NCBI RefSeq assembly: GCF_001984215.1
Contig: NZ_CP019420.1
Coordinates: 1,054,001-1,118,000 of the forward strand
Length of the DNA stretch: 64,000 bases
Reading direction: 5' to 3'
Source: Mycobacterium sp. MS1601
GTDB lineage: Bacteria; Actinomycetota; Actinomycetes; Mycobacteriales; Mycobacteriaceae
Under the pieces are notes generated by a model. It made no database searches, was not told where the DNA came from, and was given only the letters and a program-made list of their open reading frames with translations. A program made the position numbers and the translations under genes. Positions 26,988 to 36,087 of the stretch are shown piece by piece (the stretch's first letter is position 1; the number at the start of each line of letters is the position of its first letter).

Positions 26988-27886
26988 AACGCGCGTTCTT
27001 TCCGGGACGTCCTCAGTGCAGCGGCGCTCCGGTCGCCTCGGCGCAGGCGTCGGCTCAGGAAGGTGCCGAAGGGAACCACGTTGCCGTTGACCTTCACCGG
27101 GTCGTCCTGGCTGGTGCGAGGAGTCTTCACCCTGCTGTGCGAATGGAACTCGGTGCAGATGGTGCGCAGTACCCGCAGGCCGTCACGCACCGCGTTGAGA
27201 TTGCTCTCACCGTGGATGCGGTCAGCCTCCAGGCTGTGCACCTCGGCGATCGTCAGGCCGCGAGCCACCGCACGAACGTTGACCATCGTCTCGATCTCGA
27301 AGCCGTCACCCCACTGCGGATCCAGCGTCTCGGTGTCGGGCAGGTCGATGACGTCGAGGCAGTACCGCCAAAACGCGTTGTAGCCGTAACAGAGATCGGT
27401 GTACGACGCGGCGAACAAGACGTTGACCAGCGCGTTGAGGCCCCAGTTGCCGGCCCGGCGCAGTCGGGTGATGTCGTCGCTGCCACCGCCGGCGATGAAC
27501 CGCGAGCCCTTGGCGAAGTCGGCACCGTCCAGCAGCGCGGCGACGAACCGCGGGATCTCGGCGGGGTCAGTGCTGCCGTCGGCGTCGATCGCGACGATGA
27601 CGTCCCCGGATGCGGCATTGAAACCGCAGGCCAGGGCGTTGCCTTTACCGCGACGGGTCTGCTTGATGTGCACCGCGTCCGGCCAGAGTTCCTTGGCGAC
27701 GGCCACTGTGTCGTCTTTGGACCCGCCGTCGACGACGACGATCTCGTCGATGTCAGCAGGCATCCGCCTGGCGACGTGCGGCAGGTTCCTTGCCTCGTTG
27801 AGGGCCGGAACGATCACCGACACGGTGGGCAGGTGAACGTCGTGCGGAATGACGTCGCGCATCTTCTTAACGGCGTCTGGGCTCAT
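26984..27886 (-). CDS. Family 2 glycosyltransferase, dolichol-phosphate sugar synthase-like
   Basis: A 300-residue GT-A enzyme. VSVIVPALNEARNL, VVDGGSKDDT and AIDADGSTDP (the DxD-type metal site) are in the classical order, then a KGSRFIAGGGSDD segment typical of polyprenyl-phosphate glycosyltransferases. No C-terminal membrane anchor is seen. ATG 27886 (MSPDAVKKMRD) is preferred to ATG 27982, whose extra 32 residues are unconserved-looking. It is the first gene of the GT-GT-flippase operon and may charge polyprenyl phosphate with the cluster's sugar. Confidence 0.85.
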   Translation of the reverse strand: MSPDAVKKMRDVIPHDVHLPTVSVIVPALNEARNLPHVARRMPADIDEIVVVDGGSKDDTVAVAKELWPDAVHIKQTRRGKGNALACGFNAASGDVIVAIDADGSTDPAEIPRFVAALLDGADFAKGSRFIAGGGSDDITRLRRAGNWGLNALVNVLFAASYTDLCYGYNAFWRYCLDVIDLPDTETLDPQWGDGFEIETMVNVRAVARGLTIAEVHSLEADRIHGESNLNAVRDGLRVLRTICTEFHSHSRVKTPRTSQDDPVKVNGNVVPFGTFLSRRLRRGDRSAAALRTSRKERAL

Positions 27887-28292
27887 CTTCAGGTTTCTTT
27901 CGTCGAGATCGTCGGGCGGCAGGTCTGCGCACGGGTCATGTCGCTTACGTCGGACTCCAGGATGCGAGCCCCGCGAAGTCACTCCGCGTTTGCGTTGCGT
28001 CGGCTAATCGTTACGACAGCTAATTCGTAGCACGGCTCCTCATACCCACGCACGCAGAAATGTATGCAAATGACCATCGTCACATTTTGACGAGGCAGTC
28101 GATTGCTACATTAACAACTGACGTTACAGAAAATAAAAAACCTCGTGCTGAGAACCCATATTCTGTCCCATCTGACAGCTCTTGTCACGTTTGCCCAAAT
28201 CGCATCCATCTGACCGGTTCGCGACGTGCGCGGGACACACGCGTCACCAGAATTGGTCCGAGGAGCGAAAATGGGAGGACGCTCAGGAAATG
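27887..28292. other. AT-rich intergenic region next to menG
   Basis: About 400 bases between the start of the GT operon and the 3' end of menG. The stretch from about 28020 to 28190 is strikingly AT-rich for this genome and includes an A/T run around 28127-28141. No open frame with a ribosome site was found. It should hold the promoter of the glycosyltransferase-flippase operon (leftward) and marks the right edge of the accessory segment separating menJ from menG. Confidence 0.45.
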
Positions 28293-28988
28293 TCAGACAG
28301 TGACAGGTTTGGTGGCGGCGTGAAGCGCCACGATGCCGGCCGAGAGGTTGCGCCACCGGACCTGCGACCAACCCGCATCGGCGATCAGCCGAGCCAGCGC
28401 CGCTTGGTCGGGCCAGGCCCGGATGGACTCGGCCAGGTACTCATAGGACTCGGGATCGCTGGACACCACGCCGGCCATCGCGGGCAGTGCCCGCATCAGG
28501 TACTCCTTGTAGACGGTCGCGAAGACCGGCACCGTCGGCGTGGAGAACTCACACACCACCAACCGGCCGCCGGGTCTGGTGACCCGCGCCATCTCCCGCA
28601 GCCCGCCCACGGTGTCCACCACGTTGCGCAGCCCGAAACTGATCGTCACCGCGTCGAAAACGCCGTCCTCGAAAGGCAAGCGGGTGGCATCACCGGCCAC
28701 CTTCGGCACCGGCCGCGCTCCCCCGGCGGCCAGCATGCCCACCGAGAAATCACAGGCCACACACCATGCACCCGATTTGGCCAACTCGACCGTCGACACC
28801 GCGGTGCCCGCAGCCAGATCCAGCACCCGGTCCCCCGGACCAACCCGCAGAGCCTCGCGCGTGGCACGCCGCCAGAAGCGGTCCTGCCCCAGCGACAGCA
28901 CGGTGTTGGTCAGGTCGTAGCGACGGGCCACCGCGTCGAACATCGACGCGACCTCGCGGGGATCCTTGTCCAGCGTCGCTCGGCTCAC
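28293..28988 (-). CDS. menG: Demethylmenaquinone methyltransferase MenG (UbiE family)
   Basis: A 231-residue SAM-dependent methyltransferase that methylates demethylmenaquinone, the ring-methylation step in menaquinone synthesis. [28 protein letters not shown] (SAM motif I), [17 protein letters not shown] and GLRNV are classical UbiE/MenG signatures. GTG 28988 ([10 protein letters not shown]) is used because the M. tuberculosis protein begins MSRAALDKDP from memory; ATG 29012 would add eight residues. It is divergent from an SDR gene and abuts the AT-rich accessory edge. Confidence 0.93.
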   Translation of the reverse strand: MSRATLDKDPREVASMFDAVARRYDLTNTVLSLGQDRFWRRATREALRVGPGDRVLDLAAGTAVSTVELAKSGAWCVACDFSVGMLAAGGARPVPKVAGDATRLPFEDGVFDAVTISFGLRNVVDTVGGLREMARVTRPGGRLVVCEFSTPTVPVFATVYKEYLMRALPAMAGVVSSDPESYEYLAESIRAWPDQAALARLIADAGWSQVRWRNLSAGIVALHAATKPVTV

Positions 28989-29081
28989 GTCGTTAAAGCT
29001 ACCTGTGAACACCCCTCCGGAGGGAATGGGTTCTGACCGGCGACGTTGACTCTCGAAGACAGACGACTACAGGGAGACGAC

Positions 29082-29906
29082 ATGGCAGAGAAAGTCTGGT
29101 TCATCACCGGCACATCCCGCGGATTCGGCCGCGAATGGACCATCGCGGCCCTCGAGCGCGGCGACAAGGTGGCAGCCACCGCCCGCGACGTCAGCACTCT
29201 CGACGACCTGGCGGCCCGGTTCGGCGACGCGCTGCTGCCCATCACGCTCGACGTCACCGATCGCGACGCGGACTTCGCCGCCGTGGCGCAGGCGCACGCG
29301 CACTTCGGCCGGCTCGACATCGTGGTCAACAACGCCGGCTACGGACAGTTCGGCTTCATCGAGGAGCTCTCCGAGAAACAGGCCCGCGACCAGATCGAGA
29401 CCAATGTGTTTGGCGCGCTGTGGATCACCCAGGCGGCGCTGCCGTTCCTGCGGGCGCAACGCAGCGGACACCTGATCCAGGTGTCGTCCATCGGCGGCAT
29501 CACCGCCTTCCAGAATGTCGGGATCTACAACGCCTCCAAGTGGGCTCTGGAAGGCTTCTCGCAGGCGCTGGCGCAAGAGGTCGAGTCCTTCGGCGTCCAC
29601 GTCACCTTGATCGAGCCCGGCGGATTCGACACCGACTGGGCCGGGCCGTCGTCCAAGCACGCGACGCCGCTGCCCGACTACGCCGACGCGCACGAGGCCG
29701 CCAATGCCGCACGCGCCAAGCGGGTTTCGACACCCGGCGACCCGAAGGCCTCCGCCAAGGCCATCCTCGAGGTGGTCGACGCCGAGAAGCCACCACTGCG
29801 GGTGTTCTTCGGTGAGCTACCCCTCCAGATCGCCAAGGCCGACTACCAGAGCCGGCTGGCGAACTGGGAGCAGTGGCAGCCCGTCGCCCTCCTCGCCCAG
29901 GGTTAA
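29082..29906 (+). CDS. Short-chain dehydrogenase/reductase
   Basis: A 274-residue classical SDR. The cofactor motif TGTSRGFG (near residue 8), NNAGYG, the catalytic Ser in SSIGG and the YNASK pair are all present, so it is probably an active NAD(P)-dependent oxidoreductase. AGGGAGACG precedes the ATG at 29082, which supports this start over an in-frame ATG at 29046. It is divergent from menG but is a common stand-alone type and need not belong to menaquinone synthesis. It ends four bases before a 49-bp palindromic repeat. Confidence 0.9.
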   Translation: MAEKVWFITGTSRGFGREWTIAALERGDKVAATARDVSTLDDLAARFGDALLPITLDVTDRDADFAAVAQAHAHFGRLDIVVNNAGYGQFGFIEELSEKQARDQIETNVFGALWITQAALPFLRAQRSGHLIQVSSIGGITAFQNVGIYNASKWALEGFSQALAQEVESFGVHVTLIEPGGFDTDWAGPSSKHATPLPDYADAHEAANAARAKRVSTPGDPKASAKAILEVVDAEKPPLRVFFGELPLQIAKADYQSRLANWEQWQPVALLAQG

Positions 29907-29910
29907 CCGG

Positions 29911-29959
29911 GATTTGGGCGTGATTCCAGCCGGTCAGCGGTTGGAATCACGCCGAAATC
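29911..29959. repeat. 49-bp palindromic repeat, copy 2
   Basis: The same element as at 11415: 21-base arms with two mismatches around the 7-base centre GGTCAGC. It lies between the convergent SDR and mgtA genes. The TGA stop of mgtA (29947-29949) falls in the right arm at the position used by the lacI-type gene in copy 1. It likely ends transcription from both sides. Confidence 0.85.
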
Positions 29960-31071
29960 GCAAGACGACGGGGGCCCTGTACGGCGTCGTAGTGGCCGAG
30001 CAGCTCGTCGCAGATGGCCGGCCAGGTGCGGCCGAGCACGCTGCGGCGGGCCGCGACGGAATACCGTGGCCGTTCGGCGATCAGGTGGTCGACGGCCTCT
30101 GGCAGCCTGGCCTGGAACTCCGGCACATCGAGCAACAGCCCGGTCCGCCACGGCACCACCAGGTCCCTGGGCCCGCCGGCGTTGGGTGCCACGACCGGCA
30201 GGCCCGAGGCCATGGCCTCCTGCACCGTCTGGCAGAACGTCTCGTGCTCACCGGGGTGGACGAACACATCCATCGACGCGTAGGCGCGCGCCAGCTCCGA
30301 TCCGTACAGCGCACCCGTGAAAACCGCTGACGGCAGCAGCCTTTCCAGCTTCGCCCGGTCGATGCCGTCACCGACGATCACCAGCTGCACCCCCCCACCC
30401 AGGGCAGCCAGCCGCTCGACGTGCTTCTCCGGCGCCAGGCGCCCGACGTAGCCGACGATCGGCCTACCGTCCGGAGACCAGGCCCGCCGCAGCCCCGCAG
30501 CGCGTGCCGACGGCGCAAAACCGGTGACGTCCACCCCGCGGGCCCACTTGTGCACCCGCGGAATACGATGAGCAGCAAGATCTTCCATCGCCGCGCTGGA
30601 CGGCGCCAGGGTGCGGTCGGCACGGCTGTGCAGATGCCGAGTCCACGCCCACGACACCCGCGACAGCGCAGGCACCCCGTAGCTGGCCGCAAATCCCGCG
30701 ACATCGGTCTGGAACACCGCGACGGTGGGCACCCCGAGATGACGGGCGGCATGCAGGCCGCCGTAGCCCAGCAGCGCCGGTGAGGCCAGGTGCACCACAT
30801 CGGGATCGAATCCGCGCAATACCCCGACGATCCGGGGACGCGGCACACCCAACGGCAACGACGTCACCTTGGGGAACATCTTGGACGGCACCCGGTGCAC
30901 CCGGATCCCGTCGTACACCTTGTCGGCGGCAGGCTCCCCACGCGGAGTGTCCGGCGCGATCACCAACGCCTCGTGCCCCGTCCTACGCAGATGCTCCAGC
31001 ACCCGCAGCACCGAGTTGGTGACTCCGTTGACATTCGGCAGGAAACTCTCCGCGACGATCGCCACGCGCAC
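29947..31071 (-). CDS. mgtA: GDP-mannose-dependent alpha-mannosyltransferase MgtA (GT4)
   Basis: A 374-residue GT-B glycosyltransferase. The N-terminal acceptor domain starts [17 protein letters not shown], the donor domain has [15 protein letters not shown] and the GT4 motif with two Glu residues is seen in [14 protein letters not shown]. The gene order next to menG and an Rv0556-like gene matches M. tuberculosis mgtA/pimB (Rv0557), which mannosylates a glucuronosyl diacylglycerol used in lipomannan-like glycolipids. It acts at the inner face of the membrane. It is divergent from the DsbA-like lipoprotein gene with an 87-base spacer. Confidence 0.9.
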   Translation of the reverse strand: MRVAIVAESFLPNVNGVTNSVLRVLEHLRRTGHEALVIAPDTPRGEPAADKVYDGIRVHRVPSKMFPKVTSLPLGVPRPRIVGVLRGFDPDVVHLASPALLGYGGLHAARHLGVPTVAVFQTDVAGFAASYGVPALSRVSWAWTRHLHSRADRTLAPSSAAMEDLAAHRIPRVHKWARGVDVTGFAPSARAAGLRRAWSPDGRPIVGYVGRLAPEKHVERLAALGGGVQLVIVGDGIDRAKLERLLPSAVFTGALYGSELARAYASMDVFVHPGEHETFCQTVQEAMASGLPVVAPNAGGPRDLVVPWRTGLLLDVPEFQARLPEAVDHLIAERPRYSVAARRSVLGRTWPAICDELLGHYDAVQGPRRLAISA

Positions 31072-31158
31072 GCCATGACAATGACAGTGCCGGCTGTCCG
31101 CCAGGTGGCCGCCAGGAAGACGACACGAGAAGAGTCGGCAAGGCGGTAGGTTGAGCCG

Positions 31159-31821
31159 GTGAGATTGCGCGGGCTGGCAGTGGCCGCCTTGGTACTGACC
31201 CTGACGGGCTGCGCCAACGAGATCGCCGGGGTGGCGGTGCCGGATCCTCGCCAGGCCGGGGTGGCACTCACCGAGGACGGCTTCGGCATCGTCACCGGTT
31301 TCGCCGACGCCCCCGTACAGCTGGAGATCTTCACCGAGCCGCAGTGCTCACACTGCGCCGATCTGCAGGCGATGTACGGCGAGGAGATGAAGACCGCGAT
31401 CGAGGGCGGCCGGCTGACGGTCACCTACCGGCCGTTGACGTTCCTCGACGACGAGTACATGACCGACTACTCCGCCGCCGCCAGCAACACCCTGTTCCTG
31501 GCTGCCGGCGGGGGCCCCGATGCCGCCACGTTCCAGACCTACGTCGAAGACCTGTGGGCCAACCAGGACCTGTCGTTCTTCGACTTCACCGACCAGGATT
31601 TCGCCGACATCGCCACCGACAGCGGGTTGTCCGACGACATCGTCACGCGCATCGCCGACGGTGACTCCGCAGTGGACACCGATGAACTCCTCGAGTTCAA
31701 CTTCACTGCGCTGGAAGACGTCTCGCCGGACAGTCTCGGCACGCCGTTGGTCTACGACCTGGACAAGCAGGAAGTCGTCGACATCGGCGACGAGGAATGG
31801 CTCACGACGCTGCTGCGCTGA
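31159..31821 (+). CDS. DsbA-like thioredoxin-fold lipoprotein
   Basis: A 220-residue exported protein. The lipobox LTGC places the lipidated Cys at 18; a short linker leads to a thioredoxin fold with the redox motif C63-S-H-C66 (EPQCSHC) and a cis-Pro region in LGTPLVYD. It probably forms or reshuffles disulfides in exported proteins on the outer face of the membrane. The start at 31159 is a GTG. Its 3' end overlaps the convergent DUF3592-like gene by 20 bases. Confidence 0.85.
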   Translation: MRLRGLAVAALVLTLTGCANEIAGVAVPDPRQAGVALTEDGFGIVTGFADAPVQLEIFTEPQCSHCADLQAMYGEEMKTAIEGGRLTVTYRPLTFLDDEYMTDYSAAASNTLFLAAGGGPDAATFQTYVEDLWANQDLSFFDFTDQDFADIATDSGLSDDIVTRIADGDSAVDTDELLEFNFTALEDVSPDSLGTPLVYDLDKQEVVDIGDEEWLTTLLR

Positions 31822-32317
31822 CCTCGATGCGCTTCTCCAACAACGCCAGACCCACCAACGCCGCCGCTGCCACCAACCAGCCGACCACGGCCACCGACAG
31901 GGCCGGCACAATCGCCAGCAGCGCGTTACGGTGCTGAACCCGAACCAGATCCGGGTCGGACCGGTCGTATTCGACGTAGATCCGCATCCCGTTCTCCAGT
32001 TCCGACGGGTACAGCACCCCGAGTTCGGGCCGGTAGGTCACCCGGTCCGGGGTGACGAACTCGATGGTGGAGCGCCGTGGTCCGGCGTCGAGCACCTGCG
32101 CCTCGGCCACCCCCATGTCGGATGCGATGGCCAGGTCGTTGCGCACCGCGCCGGCCACCAGTAGCACCGATTGCAACGTCACCAGCATCGTGATGACCAA
32201 CACCGCGACCCGCGTCCACCGGATGACCCGACCCGCCCGGCTGTGGGACACCTCGCCGCCCGGGCCGTGAATCAGGATGTGCCACAACCGTTTGACATGC
32301 AGCAACAACGGCAGCAC
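31802..32317 (-). CDS. DUF3592-like membrane protein (Rv0556-type)
   Basis: A 171-residue membrane protein with one hydrophobic helix at about residues 35-56 and one at about 132-158, flanking an external domain rich in beta-type sequence (EFVTPDRVTYRPELGVLYP, then YVEYDRSDPDLVRVQHRN), the usual DUF3592 arrangement. It starts at GTG 32317, sharing a base with the menD stop, so it is coupled to menD as in the tuberculosis locus. Its function is unknown. Confidence 0.8.
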   Translation of the reverse strand: MLPLLLHVKRLWHILIHGPGGEVSHSRAGRVIRWTRVAVLVITMLVTLQSVLLVAGAVRNDLAIASDMGVAEAQVLDAGPRRSTIEFVTPDRVTYRPELGVLYPSELENGMRIYVEYDRSDPDLVRVQHRNALLAIVPALSVAVVGWLVAAAALVGLALLEKRIEVSAAAS

Positions 32318-33936
32318 TACAGTGCCGCCTTGATGGCCGCGTGCAACCCGCGCAGCGACGACCGGTCGGCCTTCACCTCGAGCACCCGCAGCCCGGTACC
32401 GGGTTCGGCCAGCGCGGCGGGCAGATCACCGAGTTCCAGGGCGGTGTGCTCGACGTGGTAGGCGCGGCACAGTGCGCCCACGTCGACGTCGTGCGGGGTG
32501 CCGAAGACACGCGAGGACACGTCCTGAAAGCGCGGATCACCCTGTTCGAGGAGCTCGAAGATGCCGCCACCGTTGTCGTTGGAGACGACGATGGTGAGAT
32601 CGGCCGGGGCGGGTTCGGTGGGGCCGATCAGCAGCCCGGAGCTGTCGTGGACGAAGGTCAGGTCACCGATCAACGCCAGTGTTCGGCCCCCAGAAACATC
32701 GTGGGCCAGTGCGGCGCCCACGGCCGTCGAGACGGTGCCGTCGATCCCGGCGACGCCACGGTTGGACCGCACCAGCACCTCGCGCGGATTCAACCCGACC
32801 AGAGCCACGTCACGCACCGGGTTCGACGCCCCCAGCACCAGCTGGTCTCCCGGCCGCAGCGCATCGACCACCGCCGCCGCCACGTGCAGGCCGGTGGTCG
32901 ACGGGTGCTGCTGCAGCTGGGTACGCACAGACCGGTAGGCATGCTCGTTGACCTCCGCGCAGCGGCGCAGCCACCCCGGGTCCGGTGCACCGCTGGTGAT
33001 GGCGCGGGTGCCGGTGGCCTGGGAGTTGCCGGAGACATCCGGGTAGCGCGGACCGCTGGTGAGCGCGAAGGCCGCCACCGCCGGGTCGGCCAGCAGCGCC
33101 GACACGGTGCGGTGCAGCGTAGGTCGTCCCAGCATGATGACCTGCCGGGGCCGCAGCAGCGGCAGTGCCAGCGGATGCAGTGGATTGACCGCGGCTGAGG
33201 CGGTGGGCTCGGCGACGGTCGGCAGCGCGGCCAACGAAGGTTGAGCCGGCGCCCCGTGACCGGCCACCACCACGGTGTCGGGCGTGATGTCGATGTCGAG
33301 CGGCTGGTCGAACGTCACCGGCGGGGTGTAGGTCCATGGTTTGCCGTCCGGGCGCCCCGCGGGCACCGGGCCGTCGTGCATGTCCGGTACCAGCGGTTCC
33401 CGCAGCGGGATGTCGAACTGGACCGGACCGGCATTGCCGGAGCGAGCGCCGGTCGCGGCCACCAGCACGCGGCAGGTGGCCGAGCGCCACTGCGCGGCCT
33501 GGCGGTCGACGTCGTCCTCGGCCAGCCCGAGGCTGATGGTGGCCCGCACCTGGGTGCCGAAGTAGCCGAGTTGCTCCATGGTCTGGCTGGCGCCGGTACC
33601 CAGCAGTTCGTAGGGCCGGTTGGCGCTGAGCACGATCAACGGCACCCGCGCGTAGTTGGCCTCGACCACTGCGGGGCCCAGGTTGGCCACCGCTGTGCCC
33701 GAGGTCATCGCGATGGGCACCGGGGCTCCGGCGGCCACGGCCAGGCCGATCGCCAGGAAACCCGCGGTGCGCTCATCGATGCGGACATGCAGTCGCAGCC
33801 GGCCCGCACGGTCGGCGTCGGCAAGGGCGAACGCCAGCGGAGCGTTGCGCGAGCCCGGACACAGCACCACGTCGCGCACGCCGCCGCGGATCAGTTCATC
33901 GACGACAATGCGCGCCTGTGCCGTCGAGGGGTTCAC
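32317..33936 (-). CDS. menD: 2-succinyl-5-enolpyruvyl-6-hydroxy-3-cyclohexene-1-carboxylate synthase MenD
   Basis: A 539-residue thiamine-diphosphate enzyme joining isochorismate and 2-oxoglutarate in menaquinone synthesis. The N-terminal part has [15 protein letters not shown] and [13 protein letters not shown], with the catalytic Glu in DERTA; the cofactor-binding end has the [13 protein letters not shown] region and [10 protein letters not shown]. The length is near that of the tuberculosis enzyme. It starts at 33936, four bases after bpoC ends, and is followed by the Rv0556-like gene, so the three are likely in one transcript. Confidence 0.96.
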   Translation of the reverse strand: MNPSTAQARIVVDELIRGGVRDVVLCPGSRNAPLAFALADADRAGRLRLHVRIDERTAGFLAIGLAVAAGAPVPIAMTSGTAVANLGPAVVEANYARVPLIVLSANRPYELLGTGASQTMEQLGYFGTQVRATISLGLAEDDVDRQAAQWRSATCRVLVAATGARSGNAGPVQFDIPLREPLVPDMHDGPVPAGRPDGKPWTYTPPVTFDQPLDIDITPDTVVVAGHGAPAQPSLAALPTVAEPTASAAVNPLHPLALPLLRPRQVIMLGRPTLHRTVSALLADPAVAAFALTSGPRYPDVSGNSQATGTRAITSGAPDPGWLRRCAEVNEHAYRSVRTQLQQHPSTTGLHVAAAVVDALRPGDQLVLGASNPVRDVALVGLNPREVLVRSNRGVAGIDGTVSTAVGAALAHDVSGGRTLALIGDLTFVHDSSGLLIGPTEPAPADLTIVVSNDNGGGIFELLEQGDPRFQDVSSRVFGTPHDVDVGALCRAYHVEHTALELGDLPAALAEPGTGLRVLEVKADRSSLRGLHAAIKAAL

Positions 33937-33940
33937 CGTC

Positions 33941-34753
33941 TCAGACTAGGTCCAGCGCCGGACGCGCCGGGCGGGTGGCGTTGAAGAACTCCAGGATGGC
34001 GGTGTTGACGGTGTCGGGCTGCTCGATGAACCCCAGGTGTCCGGCATCGCGGATCTTGCGGAACCGGGCGTTCGGGATGGCGTCGGCCACCTCGGAACCC
34101 AGGTGCGGCGGCGTCACGACGTCATCGGCGAACCCGATGACCAACACCCGGTTGGCGATGCTGCGGTACACCGGCAGCCGATTTTCCTGGGGAGCCACGT
34201 CGAGTTGGGCCCGCAGACCCGGGGTGTTGCGCTCCGGCCACATGGTGAACATCTCGATCCAGTCGCCGGCCAGCCGGTCATTGTTCAGCGTGGTGGGCGA
34301 AAAGCTCTCCAGCATACGAACTTTCGCCGAGTAGTCCGGTGGCAGCTCGATTCCTGCGTCCATCCGCTTCTTCTCGGCGTTGATGAAGAACTCGCGGGTG
34401 TGGTCATGACGGCCACGGGTGGCCATCAGCACGGCCTCGCTGACCAGGTCCGAACGCGCCACCATCAGCTCCTGGGCGATGAAGCTGCCCATCGACAGAC
34501 CGACGATGCGCACCGGTCCGCCGACCAGTTTCTCGATGAGCGCGGCGGTGTCGTTGACCATGGTGGCGGTGGTGAATCCGCCGGCGTTCTCGGTGGCACC
34601 GATACCGCGGTTGTCGAAGGTGATCACCCGGTAGCCGGCCCGTTGGAACGCCGGGACCTGGTGCAGGTGCCAGGTGCGGCCCGCTCCTCCGCGTCCGGCG
34701 ATGAACAGCACCGGATCCCCGGTGCCGCGGTCGTCATAGGCCAGGTTGATCAC
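33941..34753 (-). CDS. bpoC: Alpha/beta hydrolase BpoC
   Basis: A 270-residue alpha/beta hydrolase without a cofactor. The nucleophile is Ser87 in GLSMGS, the acid is in FADDVV and the His in DAGHLG; the oxyanion start is [15 protein letters not shown] 34753 ([10 protein letters not shown]) matches the tuberculosis N-terminus (MINLAYDDNG, from memory); upstream in-frame sequence is Pro/Arg/Ser-rich and lies in the next gene. Named a non-haem bromoperoxidase homologue, its place beside menD suggested to others a MenH-like role in removing pyruvate from SEPHCHC, which remains an inference. Confidence 0.9.
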   Translation of the reverse strand: MINLAYDDRGTGDPVLFIAGRGGAGRTWHLHQVPAFQRAGYRVITFDNRGIGATENAGGFTTATMVNDTAALIEKLVGGPVRIVGLSMGSFIAQELMVARSDLVSEAVLMATRGRHDHTREFFINAEKKRMDAGIELPPDYSAKVRMLESFSPTTLNNDRLAGDWIEMFTMWPERNTPGLRAQLDVAPQENRLPVYRSIANRVLVIGFADDVVTPPHLGSEVADAIPNARFRKIRDAGHLGFIEQPDTVNTAILEFFNATRPARPALDLV

Positions 34754-34766
34754 CCGGCCCAAGTTA

Positions 34767-35486
34767 CTACGTGCTCTGACCCCAACGGAGTCGTGCGATG
34801 GCCCGGTCCCACAGCAGCAAGGTGCTGGCCTTGAGGGCCTTCGGCTTGATGAGCTCGCGACTGAGCAGCGCGGTTGCGGTGGCTTTGGTGGCGGCCGAGG
34901 CCTTGGAGATGTGACCGGAATCAAACGGCGGCTGCGGGTCGTACTCGATGATCAGTTGCACCGCCCGTGCGGTCGCCTCGTCCTTCAGCCTGGCCGCGAG
35001 CCACAGCCCGAGGTCGATGCCTGCCGACACTCCCGCCGCGGTGACGACCTTGCCCTGGTGGACGATGCGCTGATCGCCGACGGGCGTGACGCCGAACGTC
35101 TTGAGCACGGACACCGCTGCCCAGTGTGAGGTCGCGCGCTTGCCGTCGAGGACTCCGGCCGCTGCCAGGATCAGCGACCCGGTGCACACCGAGGTGGTCC
35201 ACAGCGTCGTGTCGTGCACCCGGCGCACCCACTCCAGCAGCTTCTCGTCGCGCGCATGTTCCGCGGTCGTCATCCCGCCCGGGATCAACAGCACGTCAGG
35301 GTCGGGTGTCTCGTCGAAGGTGTGGGTGGCGCCGACCATCAACACCCCGGAATCTGCTGTGACGGGCCCGGTTTCATGCCAGACAAAGCGAACCTCGACG
35401 CCGGGCAGGGTGTGCAGCACCTCGTAGGGGCCGACGAAGTCGAGTGCGGTGAAACCGGGGTAGAGAACAATCGCGAGCTGGGTCAT
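34767..35486 (-). CDS. DJ-1/PfpI family protein, isonitrile-hydratase-like
   Basis: A 239-residue DJ-1/PfpI-fold protein. The reactive Cys101 stands in the elbow TTSVCTGS and the supporting Glu22 in PYEVL; the AraC-type DNA-binding domain found in related regulators is absent. Such proteins include isonitrile hydratases and glyoxalase/deglycase types. ATG 35486 follows GGAG at a proper distance and overlaps the stop of the DUF1707 gene (ATGA), so it is the second gene of a pair inserted between menC and bpoC. Confidence 0.85.
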   Translation of the reverse strand: MTQLAIVLYPGFTALDFVGPYEVLHTLPGVEVRFVWHETGPVTADSGVLMVGATHTFDETPDPDVLLIPGGMTTAEHARDEKLLEWVRRVHDTTLWTTSVCTGSLILAAAGVLDGKRATSHWAAVSVLKTFGVTPVGDQRIVHQGKVVTAAGVSAGIDLGLWLAARLKDEATARAVQLIIEYDPQPPFDSGHISKASAATKATATALLSRELIKPKALKASTLLLWDRAIARLRWGQST

Positions 35487-36028
35487 GGCGTGCTCCTGAG
35501 CATGAAGACGGCGGTACCGGCTCGGTGAGGATCGAGCGACGGCACGCCCGGGACCACCACCGATCGCCTCATGTCTGCCATCCTGCACCCCGGCAGATCA
35601 GTGGCGCGCTCGGCTCTCGTGCAGCCCAAACGCACCGGGATCACGTGGGACAGCACCCCGATGCCTGCGCCCATGATCGGCCACACCGGCCAGAAGTAGG
35701 TGGCGCCGGCGAAGATTGCCGTCAGCGTCCACACGGTCAGCACGATCACCACCATCGCCAGGTAGGCGCCCAGGTGGATCCGCACGCTCAGCCGCGCCGC
35801 CCGGGCCTGGGCGGCCAGCCGCTGCGGGTCATGGCGGCGGATCGCCGCGGGCAGGTCGTCGGTCAACGGCGCGAGCTCGGCAGCCGTGGCCACGTCGAAG
35901 GCCCTGCTCATGCGGGTCTCGTATTCGGCAAAATCCAGATAGCCCTGAGTCAGGGCCAAGCCGAGTTGGGCTGCGGTGCGCTCACGGTCTGCATCGCCGA
36001 TGCGTCGGTCCACGACTGGAGTCGTCAT
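35483..36028 (-). CDS. DUF1707 and 2TM-domain membrane protein
   Basis: A 181-residue protein. Residues about 7-60 are a DUF1707 domain (IGDADRERTAAQLGLALTQG and the following FAEYETRM), a small actinobacterial module common in membrane proteins. Two hydrophobic helices at about 86-108 and 112-132 follow, then a basic cytoplasmic tail. It is translationally coupled to the DJ-1-like gene. No function is known. The tail after about residue 135 looks atypical, so a late frame change cannot be excluded. Confidence 0.75.
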   Translation of the reverse strand: MTTPVVDRRIGDADRERTAAQLGLALTQGYLDFAEYETRMSRAFDVATAAELAPLTDDLPAAIRRHDPQRLAAQARAARLSVRIHLGAYLAMVVIVLTVWTLTAIFAGATYFWPVWPIMGAGIGVLSHVIPVRLGCTRAERATDLPGCRMADMRRSVVVPGVPSLDPHRAGTAVFMLRSTP

Positions 36029-36087
36029 CGCGGGCTCCTATCTTGTCGGTGTCTAGTTGCCAATCTAGACAGTGGCAAGATAGGCCG

